This document shows positions 7,606 to 15,511 of a stretch of DNA of 30,167 nt, one piece after another. The translations under genes and the position numbers were made by a program. The DNA is taken from NCBI GenBank assembly GCA_934647165.1, contig CAKUFA010000030.1:1-30167 (forward strand), written 5' to 3'. Source of the stretch: an uncultured Clostridia bacterium (GTDB taxonomy: Bacteria; Bacillota; Clostridia; Christensenellales; Aristaeellaceae). A model generated the notes under the pieces. The model did not search any database. It had not been told where the DNA came from and was given only the letters and a program-made list of their open reading frames with translations. Each line of letters starts with the position of its first letter. The stretch's first letter is position 1.

Positions 7606-9765
7606 TTACATGAACAGCGCTGCACCGCCATTGCACTGCACATTCAATCCGCATTCCGTGCTATAAGCGTCCGGATGCAGGAGAATGCCGAAGCTGTCCT
7701 CGTCATGGGGCTCCACCGCCCCTGCTTTAATCAGCTGCTCATATTCGTTGCGCTGTATATTCACCGCTGTGCGGCCAAGGCGTCGCAAAAGCGTGCGCGA
7801 CACCTGCCCCAAGCGCAGCTGCCGCAGATCTTCTTCGTTGCCCGCTGTCGGAATATACACCGTCACAGAGGTATCCGGAATCATCTTGAACGCATCCGCT
7901 GCCTGTCGGAACATGAGCTTCGCTTCCAGTTGTAGCACGCCCTCCACATCCAGCGCCGCATCGCCTGTCGCCCACAGAAGCTTGCCAAAATACGCCGCAA
8001 TGGCTTCCCTGGTATTGATATCCGCGTAATTCGCCGCCACGTATTCCAACGGACTGATGCGGCGTTTTACCTCCGCCGGGATATTCCCTTCGCCGCTGAA
8101 AATATGCACCACGCTGTCTGCAAGAGCATTTTTCCCTTCCCGATTGCAGCGCCCCGCCGCCTGCAAAATGCTGTCCAGGCCGGCCTTTTCCCGCCACACA
8201 GCCGGAAAGTCCACATCCACTCCTGCCTCTATCAGGCTGGTGGATACCACGCGGCAGGTTTCTCCGTTCTTCAACCGCTGTCGCACCAATTTCAGCGTTT
8301 GCTCCCGATCCTGTGCTGTCATCAGCGTGGACAAATGATAGCGCCCCTCTTCCGGCAGCATTTGATAAATGGCGCGTGCCCGTTTGCGGGAGTTCACCAC
8401 GCACAGCACCCGTTCGTCTTCCGTCAGTCGCTGCGCCACTTCCGCGTCGGTCAGTTGTCCCTCCTGCTGGAATGTCACCCGGCGGAAAAAATCGAACAGC
8501 CCATCCGGATCAGGTGCAATTTCGCGCATCGGGTATTCCGGTGCATAGGCGGCAAACAGCTTGCCCAGCGCAGGCTGCGTGGCTGTGCACAAAACCGCCG
8601 TTGCGCCATAGTGCCGCACAAGCTCCGCCACGGCAAACACACAAGGTTTAAGCATCGGCATAGGCAGCGTCTGCGCCTCGTCAAACACAATAACACTTCT
8701 GGCCATATTGTGCAGTTTTCGGCAGCGGGATGTTCTGGTTGCATAAAGCGACTCAAAAAACTGCACCGCCGTTGTCACAATCACCGGCGCATCCCAGTTT
8801 TCGCACGCAAGGCGGCGGCGCTGTGTTTCCACATCATCCGCATCCTCCTCGTCCTTGCCGAGTTCCGCCTGGCTATGGTGCTCCAGCACGTTCTCCCGTC
8901 CAATCCTCTCCGCAAAAGTGTTCGCTGTCTGTTCAATGATGCTCGTATACGGAATCACATAGATGACCCGTTCCATGCCTTGCGCTACCGCATGGCTCAA
9001 GGCAAAAGCCAGCGAAGCCACTGTCTTCCCGCCGCCCGTCGGCACCGTAAGGGTGTAAAGTCCACGCGCATCGTCCCCGCCTTTCAGGCATCTGGAGAGG
9101 ATTTCGTTCCGGCGGGCGCATAACGCAGTTTTCGGCTCTTTCAGCCATGGTTCCACGCTGCGGACGAGTCTTGCCAGCAGCTCCTTCACATTGGCATAGC
9201 CGCCCCGCGGCTTCTCGCCCTGCAGCGCCTGCTCAGTATCCAGAAAGTCCGCATCCACCAGGCAGGAAAACAGCATCCGCGTATACATGGCCGCCTCTGC
9301 GGATTCAGGATGACTGATGACCCAATCCGGCAGATCCGTTTGATTGTCAACCGTAATTTCACTTTTCCAGGCCGACGGATCATCGCCGCCAACCAGCCGT
9401 TTTTTCTTTTTTGCCACCAGCGTTCCTTCCGCCATGCCTATATCCGGCAATCCGCCGTGATGGCCTGCAACAGCAAACGCTGCCGGAGCATCCTTCATTC
9501 GCAACGCTTCCTGCGCCCCGGCAGTAGCGTGATCTACCCGTGCCGTGTGCTCGGGGTCGCGCTGCCGCTTTTGTCCGTTGCTGCTGTACTTGCCGATATC
9601 ATGCAGCAATCCCGCCCGCCGGCCTTCCTCCGGCGTTCCGATAGCTGCGGCAAACTTCTCCGCCCGTTCAGCAACGCCTGTCAAATGGTCTTTCAGCAGC
9701 TGGTAGCTTCCGTCTTCCCGCTTGTGGGTCACAAACATTTCGGTTGCACCTTCTTTTGTATTCAT
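7606..9765 (-). CDS. cas3: Cas3, HD nuclease-helicase of type I-C interference
   Basis: The product has up to 719 residues. The N-terminal HD nuclease domain shows LLHDIGKYS (His55, Asp56), DHATAGA (His79) and GHHGGLPD (His102-103). The SF2 helicase core shows PTGGGKT (242-248), the DEAQ box in IVFDEAQTLP (362-365), SLIEAGVDVDFP and QAAGRCNREG. Cas3 is recruited by target-bound Cascade and unwinds and degrades the DNA. The start is uncertain. The ATG at 9765 has no good ribosome site, while Met10 at 9738 (MFVTHKRED, the common I-C beginning) has AAGAAGG 10 nt upstream. It is the first gene of the operon, behind the SOS-like promoter. Confidence 0.96.
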   Translation of the reverse strand: MNTKEGATEMFVTHKREDGSYQLLKDHLTGVAERAEKFAAAIGTPEEGRRAGLLHDIGKYSSNGQKRQRDPEHTARVDHATAGAQEALRMKDAPAAFAVAGHHGGLPDIGMAEGTLVAKKKKRLVGGDDPSAWKSEITVDNQTDLPDWVISHPESAEAAMYTRMLFSCLVDADFLDTEQALQGEKPRGGYANVKELLARLVRSVEPWLKEPKTALCARRNEILSRCLKGGDDARGLYTLTVPTGGGKTVASLAFALSHAVAQGMERVIYVIPYTSIIEQTANTFAERIGRENVLEHHSQAELGKDEEDADDVETQRRRLACENWDAPVIVTTAVQFFESLYATRTSRCRKLHNMARSVIVFDEAQTLPMPMLKPCVFAVAELVRHYGATAVLCTATQPALGKLFAAYAPEYPMREIAPDPDGLFDFFRRVTFQQEGQLTDAEVAQRLTEDERVLCVVNSRKRARAIYQMLPEEGRYHLSTLMTAQDREQTLKLVRQRLKNGETCRVVSTSLIEAGVDVDFPAVWREKAGLDSILQAAGRCNREGKNALADSVVHIFSGEGNIPAEVKRRISPLEYVAANYADINTREAIAAYFGKLLWATGDAALDVEGVLQLEAKLMFRQAADAFKMIPDTSVTVYIPTAGNEEDLRQLRLGQVSRTLLRRLGRTAVNIQRNEYEQLIKAGAVEPHDEDSFGILLHPDAYSTECGLNVQCNGGAALFM

Positions 9766-9786
9766 TTCCGTTTTTTTCTTGTTCGT

Positions 9787-9815
9787 ATTTTATCAAACAT
9801 ATGTTCGTTTGTCAA
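9787..9815 (-). promoter_or_regulatory. cas operon promoter
   Basis: On the minus strand TTGACA (9815-9810) and TAAAAT (9792-9787) are separated by exactly 17 bp, a near-consensus vegetative promoter ending 21 bp before the first cas3 start codon. It is the only strong promoter found upstream of cas3. The spacer between the hexamers is almost filled by a LexA-like operator. Confidence 0.8.
9794..9807. promoter_or_regulatory. LexA/DinR-like SOS operator in the cas promoter
   Basis: The minus-strand 14-mer CGAACATATGTTTG matches the Bacillus LexA operator CGAACATATGTTCG at 13 of 14 positions. It lies inside the 17 bp spacer between the -35 and -10, where a bound repressor would block RNA polymerase. 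The sequence match is seen directly. LexA binding is inferred, and no lexA gene is in the window. Confidence 0.65.
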
Positions 9816-9820
9816 TCAGT

Positions 9821-9846
9821 TTGTTCTATGAGAACAATTCATGTTC
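9821..9846. promoter_or_regulatory. Two overlapping operator-like dyads upstream of the cas -35
   Basis: TTGTTCT-ATG-AGAACAA (9821-9837) is a perfect 7 bp inverted repeat starting 5 bp upstream of the -35. It overlaps a second dyad, GAACA-ATTCA-TGTTC (9832-9846). They look like binding sites for a dimeric regulator. No regulator gene in the window identifies the protein. Confidence 0.5.
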
Positions 9847-10015
9847 AAAAGCACAATTTCACAAAAATCGTTGCTTTCAAAGGCACCATTGTTCAAAAAG
9901 GAAGTTGACCTGAAAAGCGGAGCACTGACATTTTCCGTTGCTTTGCCATCGGTGATTGCAAATTTCATACACGGAACAATGATATGAAAAAGATGCAAAT
10001 AACCAGGATTTTCTC
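9847..10015. other. AT-rich intergenic stretch between the cas and ABC promoters
   Basis: I see no gene here. It contains isolated GTTCAAAA motifs (9843-9850 and 9891-9898) like the half-sites nearer cas3, and no further promoter of comparable quality. It probably only separates two divergent units. Confidence 0.5.
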
Positions 10016-10044
10016 TTGCAATTTGCTTGCAGTGCTGTTATAAT
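10016..10044 (+). promoter_or_regulatory. Promoter of the ABC importer operon
   Basis: TTGCAA (10016-10021) and TATAAT (10039-10044) are 17 bp apart. Transcription should start near 10051, leaving a leader of about 130 nt before the binding-protein gene. That leader has a CACCGGC/GCCGGTG hairpin at 10129-10149, followed by the ribosome site AAGGAGG at about 10170. I cannot assign it to a known riboswitch. Confidence 0.75.
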
Positions 10045-10182
10045 AAATCCGAACATTGATAAATCGGTTGGTATTCTTCCGTTTCGTCCATTTTTCGACA
10101 ACGCTGCTTTTCTTTTCGTTGGTTTCTACACCGGCTGTGCTTGCCGGTGAAAACATAACTACATTTCAAGGAGGCTTCTGTC

Positions 10183-11211
10183 ATGAAGAAACGTTCCCTC
10201 ATCCTGGTTCTGGCTCTCTCGCTTCTGGTTTCTCTGCTTCCTCTTTCCTCCATGGCTGAGAATGCCGACATCACCGGCAAGGTGGTCATCTACACCTCCA
10301 TGTATCAGGACATCATTGATATGATGGATGAAGCGCTGGCCAAGGAATTCCCCAACTGCGACGTGGAATTTTTCTATGGCGGCACGGGCACACTGCAAAC
10401 CAAGCTTGCCGGCGAAATGGAAGTCGGCACCCTTGGCTGCGATATGCTGATGGTTGCCGAGCCCGCCTATTCGCTGGAATTGAAGGAAGGCGGCTGGCTG
10501 CATCCTTATCTGACCGATGCGCGCAATAATATGCGCTTTGAGTATGACGAAGAGGGCTACTGGTACTGCGTTCGCGTTTGTTCCATGGGCCTGGCCTACA
10601 ACCCCGAAATGTTCAAGAAGGAAGAAATCCCCACCTCCTTCAAGGATTTCGCCTATGACACCAACGCCAAGGGCATGATCTCCATGTCCAACCCGCTGAC
10701 CTCTGGTACCGCCATGGCGACCATCGTCGGCCTTCAGTCGAAATACGGCGATGAATACTTCGATGCGCTTGGCAAACAGGACGTGATGATCGAATCCGGT
10801 TCCTCCGCCCTGGCGAAGCTGGAAACCGGCGAGTGCAAGGTTATCATGATTCTGGAAGAATCCGTGCTGAAAAAGCGCGAAGAAGAGGGCTCCACGCTGG
10901 TGTGGTTCATCCCTGACGACGGCGACGTGCTGGTACCCTCCACAGTGATGACCGTAGCCGAAGACAAGAGCGCCAACAAGAATACCAAGGCCTGCGAAGC
11001 CATCACCGACTGGCTGCTGAGCGAAGAAGGGCAGAGCTATGTCGTCAAGGGATGGATGCACTCCGTGCTTACTGACTTCCCCACCGAGCCCTATGACGGC
11101 GCATCCACTCCCGAGCTGAAGGAAAAGAATATTCCTGTGGACTGGGAGAAGTGCTACAAGGAACGCGACACCATCCGCACCATGTTCCAGGAAAAGGTTA
11201 CCATCAACTAA
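10183..11211 (+). CDS. ABC importer extracellular solute-binding protein (iron(III)/polyamine-type)
   Basis: The 342-residue product has a signal peptide (MKKRS, a hydrophobic core, then a probable cut after SSMA at residue 25). It is followed by a periplasmic-binding fold resembling FbpA/AfuA or polyamine-binding proteins (KVVIYTSMYQD at the start, FFYGGTGTLQTKLAGE, then CDMLMVAEP). It should capture a substrate outside the membrane and hand it to the permease that follows. No lipobox cysteine is present, which is unusual for a Gram-positive binding protein. The tandem tyrosines of classic iron binders are not evident, so the substrate is open: iron, a polyamine or another small solute. AAGGAGG lies 8 nt before the ATG. 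Confidence 0.85.
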   Translation: MKKRSLILVLALSLLVSLLPLSSMAENADITGKVVIYTSMYQDIIDMMDEALAKEFPNCDVEFFYGGTGTLQTKLAGEMEVGTLGCDMLMVAEPAYSLELKEGGWLHPYLTDARNNMRFEYDEEGYWYCVRVCSMGLAYNPEMFKKEEIPTSFKDFAYDTNAKGMISMSNPLTSGTAMATIVGLQSKYGDEYFDALGKQDVMIESGSSALAKLETGECKVIMILEESVLKKREEEGSTLVWFIPDDGDVLVPSTVMTVAEDKSANKNTKACEAITDWLLSEEGQSYVVKGWMHSVLTDFPTEPYDGASTPELKEKNIPVDWEKCYKERDTIRTMFQEKVTIN

Positions 11212-11279
11212 GCAGACTACAACGGAACGTCCTTTGTCCGGTGGACAGGCGCTGTTCTGCCCACCGGCATCCCCCATGC

Positions 11280-11308
11280 TCGTCCAGGCCGTTCAAACGC
11301 CTGGACGA
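11280..11308 (+). terminator. Intra-operon hairpin after the binding-protein gene
   Basis: TCGTCCAGGC and GCCTGGACGA form a perfect 10 bp stem around a 9 nt loop, with CCCTTTATTCTT after it. The U-tract is weak, so it is more likely a partial terminator or 3' RNA-stabilising stem. Such stems keep binding-protein mRNA in excess over permease mRNA. Confidence 0.6.
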
Positions 11309-11338
11309 CCCTTTATTCTTCATTCGGGGAGTGAACGT

Positions 11339-13054
11339 ATGAGCAACATTGCACCTTCTGCCGCAACGAAGACGCCCAGGAAAATCTACTTTGATCCCAA
11401 GTGGATCATCATTCTTGGCATCGTGGTTTTCATGGTCATCTTTCAGGTTTTCCCCATCCTTTACCTGGTATTGAAATCCTTCTTCCCGGAGGGTCACTTC
11501 TCCCTTTTAACCTTTGAGCGCCTGTATACGTACAAAATGAACTGGGGCGCGCTGACCAACACGCTCATTGCCGCATTTGCCACCATGGTGCTGGGAACGC
11601 TCCTTGCCTTCCCGCTGGCCTGGCTGGTTGGACGCACCAACATGTACGGCAAAAAATTCTTCCGCAGTCTCTTTGTGCTCACCTATATGGTGCCGCCCTA
11701 TGTGGGCGCCATGGCATGGCTGCGGCTGCTGAACAAGAACGTTGGCACCATCAACGTGCTTCTTCGCGCGCTCTTCCAGCTGGACACCAATGCCGGGCCG
11801 CTCAACATTTACACACTGGCTGGTATGATCTGGGTATTGACAACGTTCTACTATCCCTATGCATTCATCACCATTTCCCGCGCGATGGAGAAAATGGATC
11901 CCTCCCTGGAGGAGGCTGCCCGCGTCTCCGGTGCATCGCCGCTGAAAACGGTGTTTACCATCACCCTGCCCATGATGACACCCAGCCTGATTGCCGGTGC
12001 GCTGCTGGTGTTCGTCTGCGCCATGAGCTGTTATGGCATTCCTTCCATCATTGGTGCGCCCGGCAAGGTGCACACGGTGACCACACGCATTGTGGAATAC
12101 ATGGGTCTCGGCGCGGAAGGCATCACGGATGCAACCGGCCTTGCCGTATTCCTGATGCTCCTGGCCATTATCATCCTGTATGTTTCCGATGTGGTGATCG
12201 CCAAGAAACAATACATCACCGTATCCGGCAAATCTACACGCCCGAATATCGTTGATCTTGGCAAATGGCGTGTGCCGTTGACCGTACTGGTCAGCCTGTT
12301 CGCGGCAATCGTCATCCTGGTACCCTTTGCCACCATCATTGCCACATCCTTTAAGAAGAACCTGGGCAAGACGTTGTTTGCGGCAGGGAACTTCACCGCC
12401 GCTCACTGGACGAAGATTTTCTCGCGTACAGACATTCTGGACAGCCTGAAAAACAGCATTCTTTTCGGTGTGCTGACGGCCACCATCGGCATTCTCATCG
12501 CCTGCACGATGGCCTATCTGCTCCAGCGTACCCGCGTGAAAGGGCGGAAAATTCCGGATTTCCTCATCACGCTCGGTTCCGGCACGCCCTCTGTGGTCAT
12601 TGCCCTTGGACTTATCATGACCATGACCGGCAAGTTCGGCATCAACCTGAGTAACACCGCCACCATCATGGTTATTGCCTATCTCATCAAATACCTGATG
12701 ATGGGCATGCGCACCGTGGTCTCCGCTATGAGTCAGATTCATGTATCTCTGGAGGAATCCTCGCAGATTTCCGGCGCAAGCTGGCTGACCACCATGCGGA
12801 AGATTACGATTCCGCTGATTTTCCCGTCCATCGCCGCTGGTTGGTTCCTGATTTTCATTCCAAGCTTCTACGAGCTGTCCATGACGGCGCTTTTGTACTC
12901 CAAGGACACCAAGACCATCGGCTTCCAGCTCTATGAATATTGGACGTACACCAGCCAGCAGCAGGCTTCCGCGTTAGCCGTTGGCATTCTGCTGGTTATC
13001 ATCCTGCTGAACTTCGTGTTGAACAAGCTCACCAAAGGAAACTTCTCCATCTGA
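11339..13054 (+). CDS. ABC importer permease, two fused membrane domains
   Basis: The ATG at 11339 follows CGGGGAGTGAACGT and gives 571 residues. An in-frame Met 35 codons earlier falls in the hairpin region and is rejected. The protein has two copies of the binding-protein-dependent permease domain, each with about six membrane segments and one EAA loop (EEAARVSGAS at 191-200; LEESSQISGA at 471-480) that docks on the ATPase. This fused layout is typical of FbpB/AfuB-type iron and related transporters. The helix around 315-335 opens the second half. It works with the flanking binding protein and ATPase. No defect was seen. Confidence 0.9.
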   Translation: MSNIAPSAATKTPRKIYFDPKWIIILGIVVFMVIFQVFPILYLVLKSFFPEGHFSLLTFERLYTYKMNWGALTNTLIAAFATMVLGTLLAFPLAWLVGRTNMYGKKFFRSLFVLTYMVPPYVGAMAWLRLLNKNVGTINVLLRALFQLDTNAGPLNIYTLAGMIWVLTTFYYPYAFITISRAMEKMDPSLEEAARVSGASPLKTVFTITLPMMTPSLIAGALLVFVCAMSCYGIPSIIGAPGKVHTVTTRIVEYMGLGAEGITDATGLAVFLMLLAIIILYVSDVVIAKKQYITVSGKSTRPNIVDLGKWRVPLTVLVSLFAAIVILVPFATIIATSFKKNLGKTLFAAGNFTAAHWTKIFSRTDILDSLKNSILFGVLTATIGILIACTMAYLLQRTRVKGRKIPDFLITLGSGTPSVVIALGLIMTMTGKFGINLSNTATIMVIAYLIKYLMMGMRTVVSAMSQIHVSLEESSQISGASWLTTMRKITIPLIFPSIAAGWFLIFIPSFYELSMTALLYSKDTKTIGFQLYEYWTYTSQQQASALAVGILLVIILLNFVLNKLTKGNFSI

Positions 13055-13066
13055 TCCTTTTCCATG

Positions 13067-13163
13067 AAGAACGCTTTCCCCCTTGTTTCCGTCCGGCAGC
13101 CGCAAGTCGATTTGATCGCTTGCTTCGTCTTCCAGGCTGAACCTTTAGCACAAAAGCGTTCTT
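13067..13163. repeat. Long-range inverted repeat between permease and ATPase genes
   Basis: AAGAACGCTTT (13067-13077) and AAAGCGTTCTT (13153-13163) are perfect 11 bp inverted copies 75 nt apart, filling most of the 149 nt gap. In the mRNA they could close a long stem just before the ATPase gene. No T-run follows, so this is not a standard terminator. Confidence 0.5.
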
Positions 13164-13203
13164 CCCTGCCAACAAGATTCTTTAACAGAAGGGATGCTGC
13201 ATT

Positions 13204-14295
13204 ATGGCAAGCGTTACGATCCAAAACGTATCCAAAGCCTTTGGCGACGTCGTGGTGCTGAAGGAGTTCAATGAGGTTTTCAACGATAAGGAGTTCATCA
13301 CCCTGCTTGGACCATCCGGCTGCGGAAAAACCACCATGCTGCGGATGATTGCAGGCTTTGAGCGCCCAACTACCGGCCGCATTTTCATCGGCAACCAGCT
13401 GGTCAGCGATGAGAACACCTTCGTTCCGCCGGAAAAGCGCGATATCGGCATGGTTTTCCAGTCCTACGCCGTGTGGCCGCATATGACCGTGTTCGACAAC
13501 GTAGCCTATCCGCTGAAAATCAAAAAGGTTGACAAAAAGGTCATCAAAGACAAAGTAGACCGCATTCTGGACGTGGTGCACCTGAGCCAGTACGCTGACA
13601 GGATTCCTTCGCAGCTGTCCGGCGGCCAGCAGCAACGCGTCGCCCTTGGCCGCGCGCTGGTAGCGGAACCGGAACTGCTGCTGCTGGATGAACCGCTGTC
13701 CAACCTGGACGCAAAGCTGCGTGAATCCATGCGTTTTGAAATCAAGGAAATTCAAACAAAGCTCGGCATTACCGTGGTTTATGTGACCCATGACCAGACG
13801 GAAGCCATGGCCATGTCCGACCGCATCATCGTCATCAACCGCGGCGTCATCCAGCAGATCGGTTCGCCTGAGGATATCTACAAGCGGCCTGCCAACCAGT
13901 TTGTGGCAGATTTTGTTGGCAAGGTAGACTTCCTGCATGTGAGTGCGCAGGGTGGCCGCCTGAAGCTGACAGATGTTGGCCAATCCATGCCCTACACCGG
14001 CAGCAAGAACGGCTCGTTGGTGCTGGCGATTCGCCCGGAAAACGTGAAAATCGGCAAGATCAACACCTACGATTCCTCCACCGATTGCCTGAAGGGCAAG
14101 CTGACCACCTGCTTCTACCTGGGCGATGTGTATGACTGCCGGGTGGATTTGGGCAATGGCGTGCTCCTGCGTGTAATCACCGACGCTGCAACCTTTGAAG
14201 AAGTAAAAGTTGGCGATGATGTGGCACTGCACATCCGGGAATACCTACTCTTTGACGCCACGGACACTGCCGAACAGTTGAAGATTATGACCTAA
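13204..14295 (+). CDS. ABC importer ATP-binding protein (FbpC/PotA-like)
   Basis: The 363-residue ATPase has Walker A GPSGCGKT (36-43), the Q-loop in MVFQSYAVWPHM, signature LSGGQQQ (138-144), Walker B LLLLDEP (158-164) and the switch His196 in YVTHDQTEA. A C-terminal TOBE-like regulatory region (about 240-350, with LAIRPENVKIG) is the kind found in iron and polyamine importers. It powers uptake through the adjacent two-domain permease. It ends the operon, with a strong terminator 14 nt after the stop. The start ATG follows GAAGGGATGCTGCATT. Confidence 0.92.
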   Translation: MASVTIQNVSKAFGDVVVLKEFNEVFNDKEFITLLGPSGCGKTTMLRMIAGFERPTTGRIFIGNQLVSDENTFVPPEKRDIGMVFQSYAVWPHMTVFDNVAYPLKIKKVDKKVIKDKVDRILDVVHLSQYADRIPSQLSGGQQQRVALGRALVAEPELLLLDEPLSNLDAKLRESMRFEIKEIQTKLGITVVYVTHDQTEAMAMSDRIIVINRGVIQQIGSPEDIYKRPANQFVADFVGKVDFLHVSAQGGRLKLTDVGQSMPYTGSKNGSLVLAIRPENVKIGKINTYDSSTDCLKGKLTTCFYLGDVYDCRVDLGNGVLLRVITDAATFEEVKVGDDVALHIREYLLFDATDTAEQLKIMT

Positions 14296-14308
14296 CGCTG
14301 CTCATCGC

Positions 14309-14357
14309 GGCCATCATGTTCCCTCCATTTATTGGAGGAGCATGATGGCCCTTTTTT
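14309..14357 (+). terminator. Strong rho-independent terminator of the ABC operon
   Basis: GGCCATCATG pairs with CATGATGGCC, with an inner CCTCC/GGAGG stem, and CTTTTTT follows (14351-14357). It is placed directly after the ATPase gene. Confidence 0.92.
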
Positions 14358-14434
14358 GTTGCGTTTGCATGGATACCGCCTCTCCTTTGCGGGCATACTG
14401 ACTCTATCCACTTGGGTCAGGAGGTACTTTCACC

Positions 14435-15511
14435 ATGGCAAAGGAAGCTGAATCCGGTATGATCGTGCGTGGATGGCAACCACCCCAAAAGGCGCGACGT
14501 ATAGGGTACCGTTGGCTCCTGCTGTTCCTGCCGCTCTTGTTGTGCCTGCTGCTTTTGCGTCCTCGTACAGGCAGTGTCCCCGCAGCCGCAACGGCTTCTT
14601 CTGTCGCGCAAACGCAATCCGAATTGCCTCCGTCATCCCGTCTGCCCCAGCATGTGCTGCAAGGTCTTCCGACCGGAGAGCCCAGCTATCGTATTGTCAT
14701 GCAGCATCAGCGGCTTCTTTCCGGTCGCATGATGTTGCTTGACGCTGATCACCCGCTCCCCGGTGATGCACAATTGCCCGGGGTTTTCGGCCTTCTGAAG
14801 CAGACCAGCGGACGCATCAGCTGCCGCGACCAGCAAGCTGTGTTGGCGGCTGATGCACTCCATGCGCTGGACGAGCTGTTCCGCGCTGCACGGCTGGCTC
14901 ATTTCAACCAAATGGTGGTGTTTGCCGCCGCGCGTTCTGCTGACCAGCAGCTGCAGCTTCTGTTGGACAGCATGGCGCAGCTGAGCCGCAGCATGTCGCT
15001 GGAAACCGCCCTTGCGGCCGCACGTGCAGAAGTTGAAGAGCCTGGCTGCTCCGAGCATCAGCTTCCCTGGTGTGTGGATATCCGCCTTTGCCAGGGATGG
15101 AACACATTGCCTAGCAGCCGTCCTCTGACCGAATCCCCTGCCGGGCAGTGGCTCCTGGACAACTGCTGGGCCTATGGTTTTATCCGGCGTTATCCCGGCG
15201 CAGCCGCTACGGACAGTTCCCACCGGCCATGGCACTTTCGCTATGTAGGAAAAGCCCATGCCCTGCTGATGCGCCAGCTTGGCCTTTCTTTGGAGGATTA
15301 TTTGACCCTGCTGCATGAAAAAAAGACCCTCTCGCTGCTTGGCGACGGCGGTCGCCCGATCGCAACGGTGGTCTGTGAAAAAAAATGCGCGCAGGAAACC
15401 GTGTTCACCCTACCGCGGCACGCCATTGTGGAGGATGCCAGCATAGACAATCTGGGTTATGCCATCGTGTCCTGCCTATATGAAGATGCGGTGGATACGC
15501 CGCGTCCCTGA
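14435..15511 (+). CDS. Membrane-anchored M15B (VanY/DacC-like) peptidase, catalytic Glu replaced
   Basis: The 358-residue product has one N-terminal membrane segment (about 25-41), a Ser/Ala-rich linker and a C-terminal domain like VanY/LdcB D,D- and L,D-carboxypeptidases, which trim the ends of cell-wall peptides outside the membrane. Zinc ligands are kept: His208 and Asp215 (SEHQLPWCVDI) and His267 (RPWHFRYVG). The Glu three residues before that last His, the catalytic base in active relatives (E-x-W-H), is Arg264. The usual Gly of the SEHQxG motif is Pro211. It may be inactive, regulatory or altered in activity. The start has GGAGG 12 nt upstream. The 3' end overlaps lepB by 55 nt on the other strand. 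Confidence 0.8.
   Translation: MAKEAESGMIVRGWQPPQKARRIGYRWLLLFLPLLLCLLLLRPRTGSVPAAATASSVAQTQSELPPSSRLPQHVLQGLPTGEPSYRIVMQHQRLLSGRMMLLDADHPLPGDAQLPGVFGLLKQTSGRISCRDQQAVLAADALHALDELFRAARLAHFNQMVVFAAARSADQQLQLLLDSMAQLSRSMSLETALAAARAEVEEPGCSEHQLPWCVDIRLCQGWNTLPSSRPLTESPAGQWLLDNCWAYGFIRRYPGAAATDSSHRPWHFRYVGKAHALLMRQLGLSLEDYLTLLHEKKTLSLLGDGGRPIATVVCEKKCAQETVFTLPRHAIVEDASIDNLGYAIVSCLYEDAVDTPRP

Noticed and set aside
10045..10182. Riboswitch in the ABC operon leader
   Set aside because: Only one simple hairpin is visible, with no terminator pair or conserved aptamer motif I recognise.
10056..10259. Open frame starting TTG with a signal-peptide-like hydrophobic segment, ahead of the binding protein
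   Set aside because: It overlaps the real gene in another frame, has no ribosome site and continues into low-quality sequence.
11507..12742. 411-codon minus-strand frame rich in His, Gly and Asp
   Set aside because: It is the antisense shadow of the permease gene; composition and lack of start signals argue against it.
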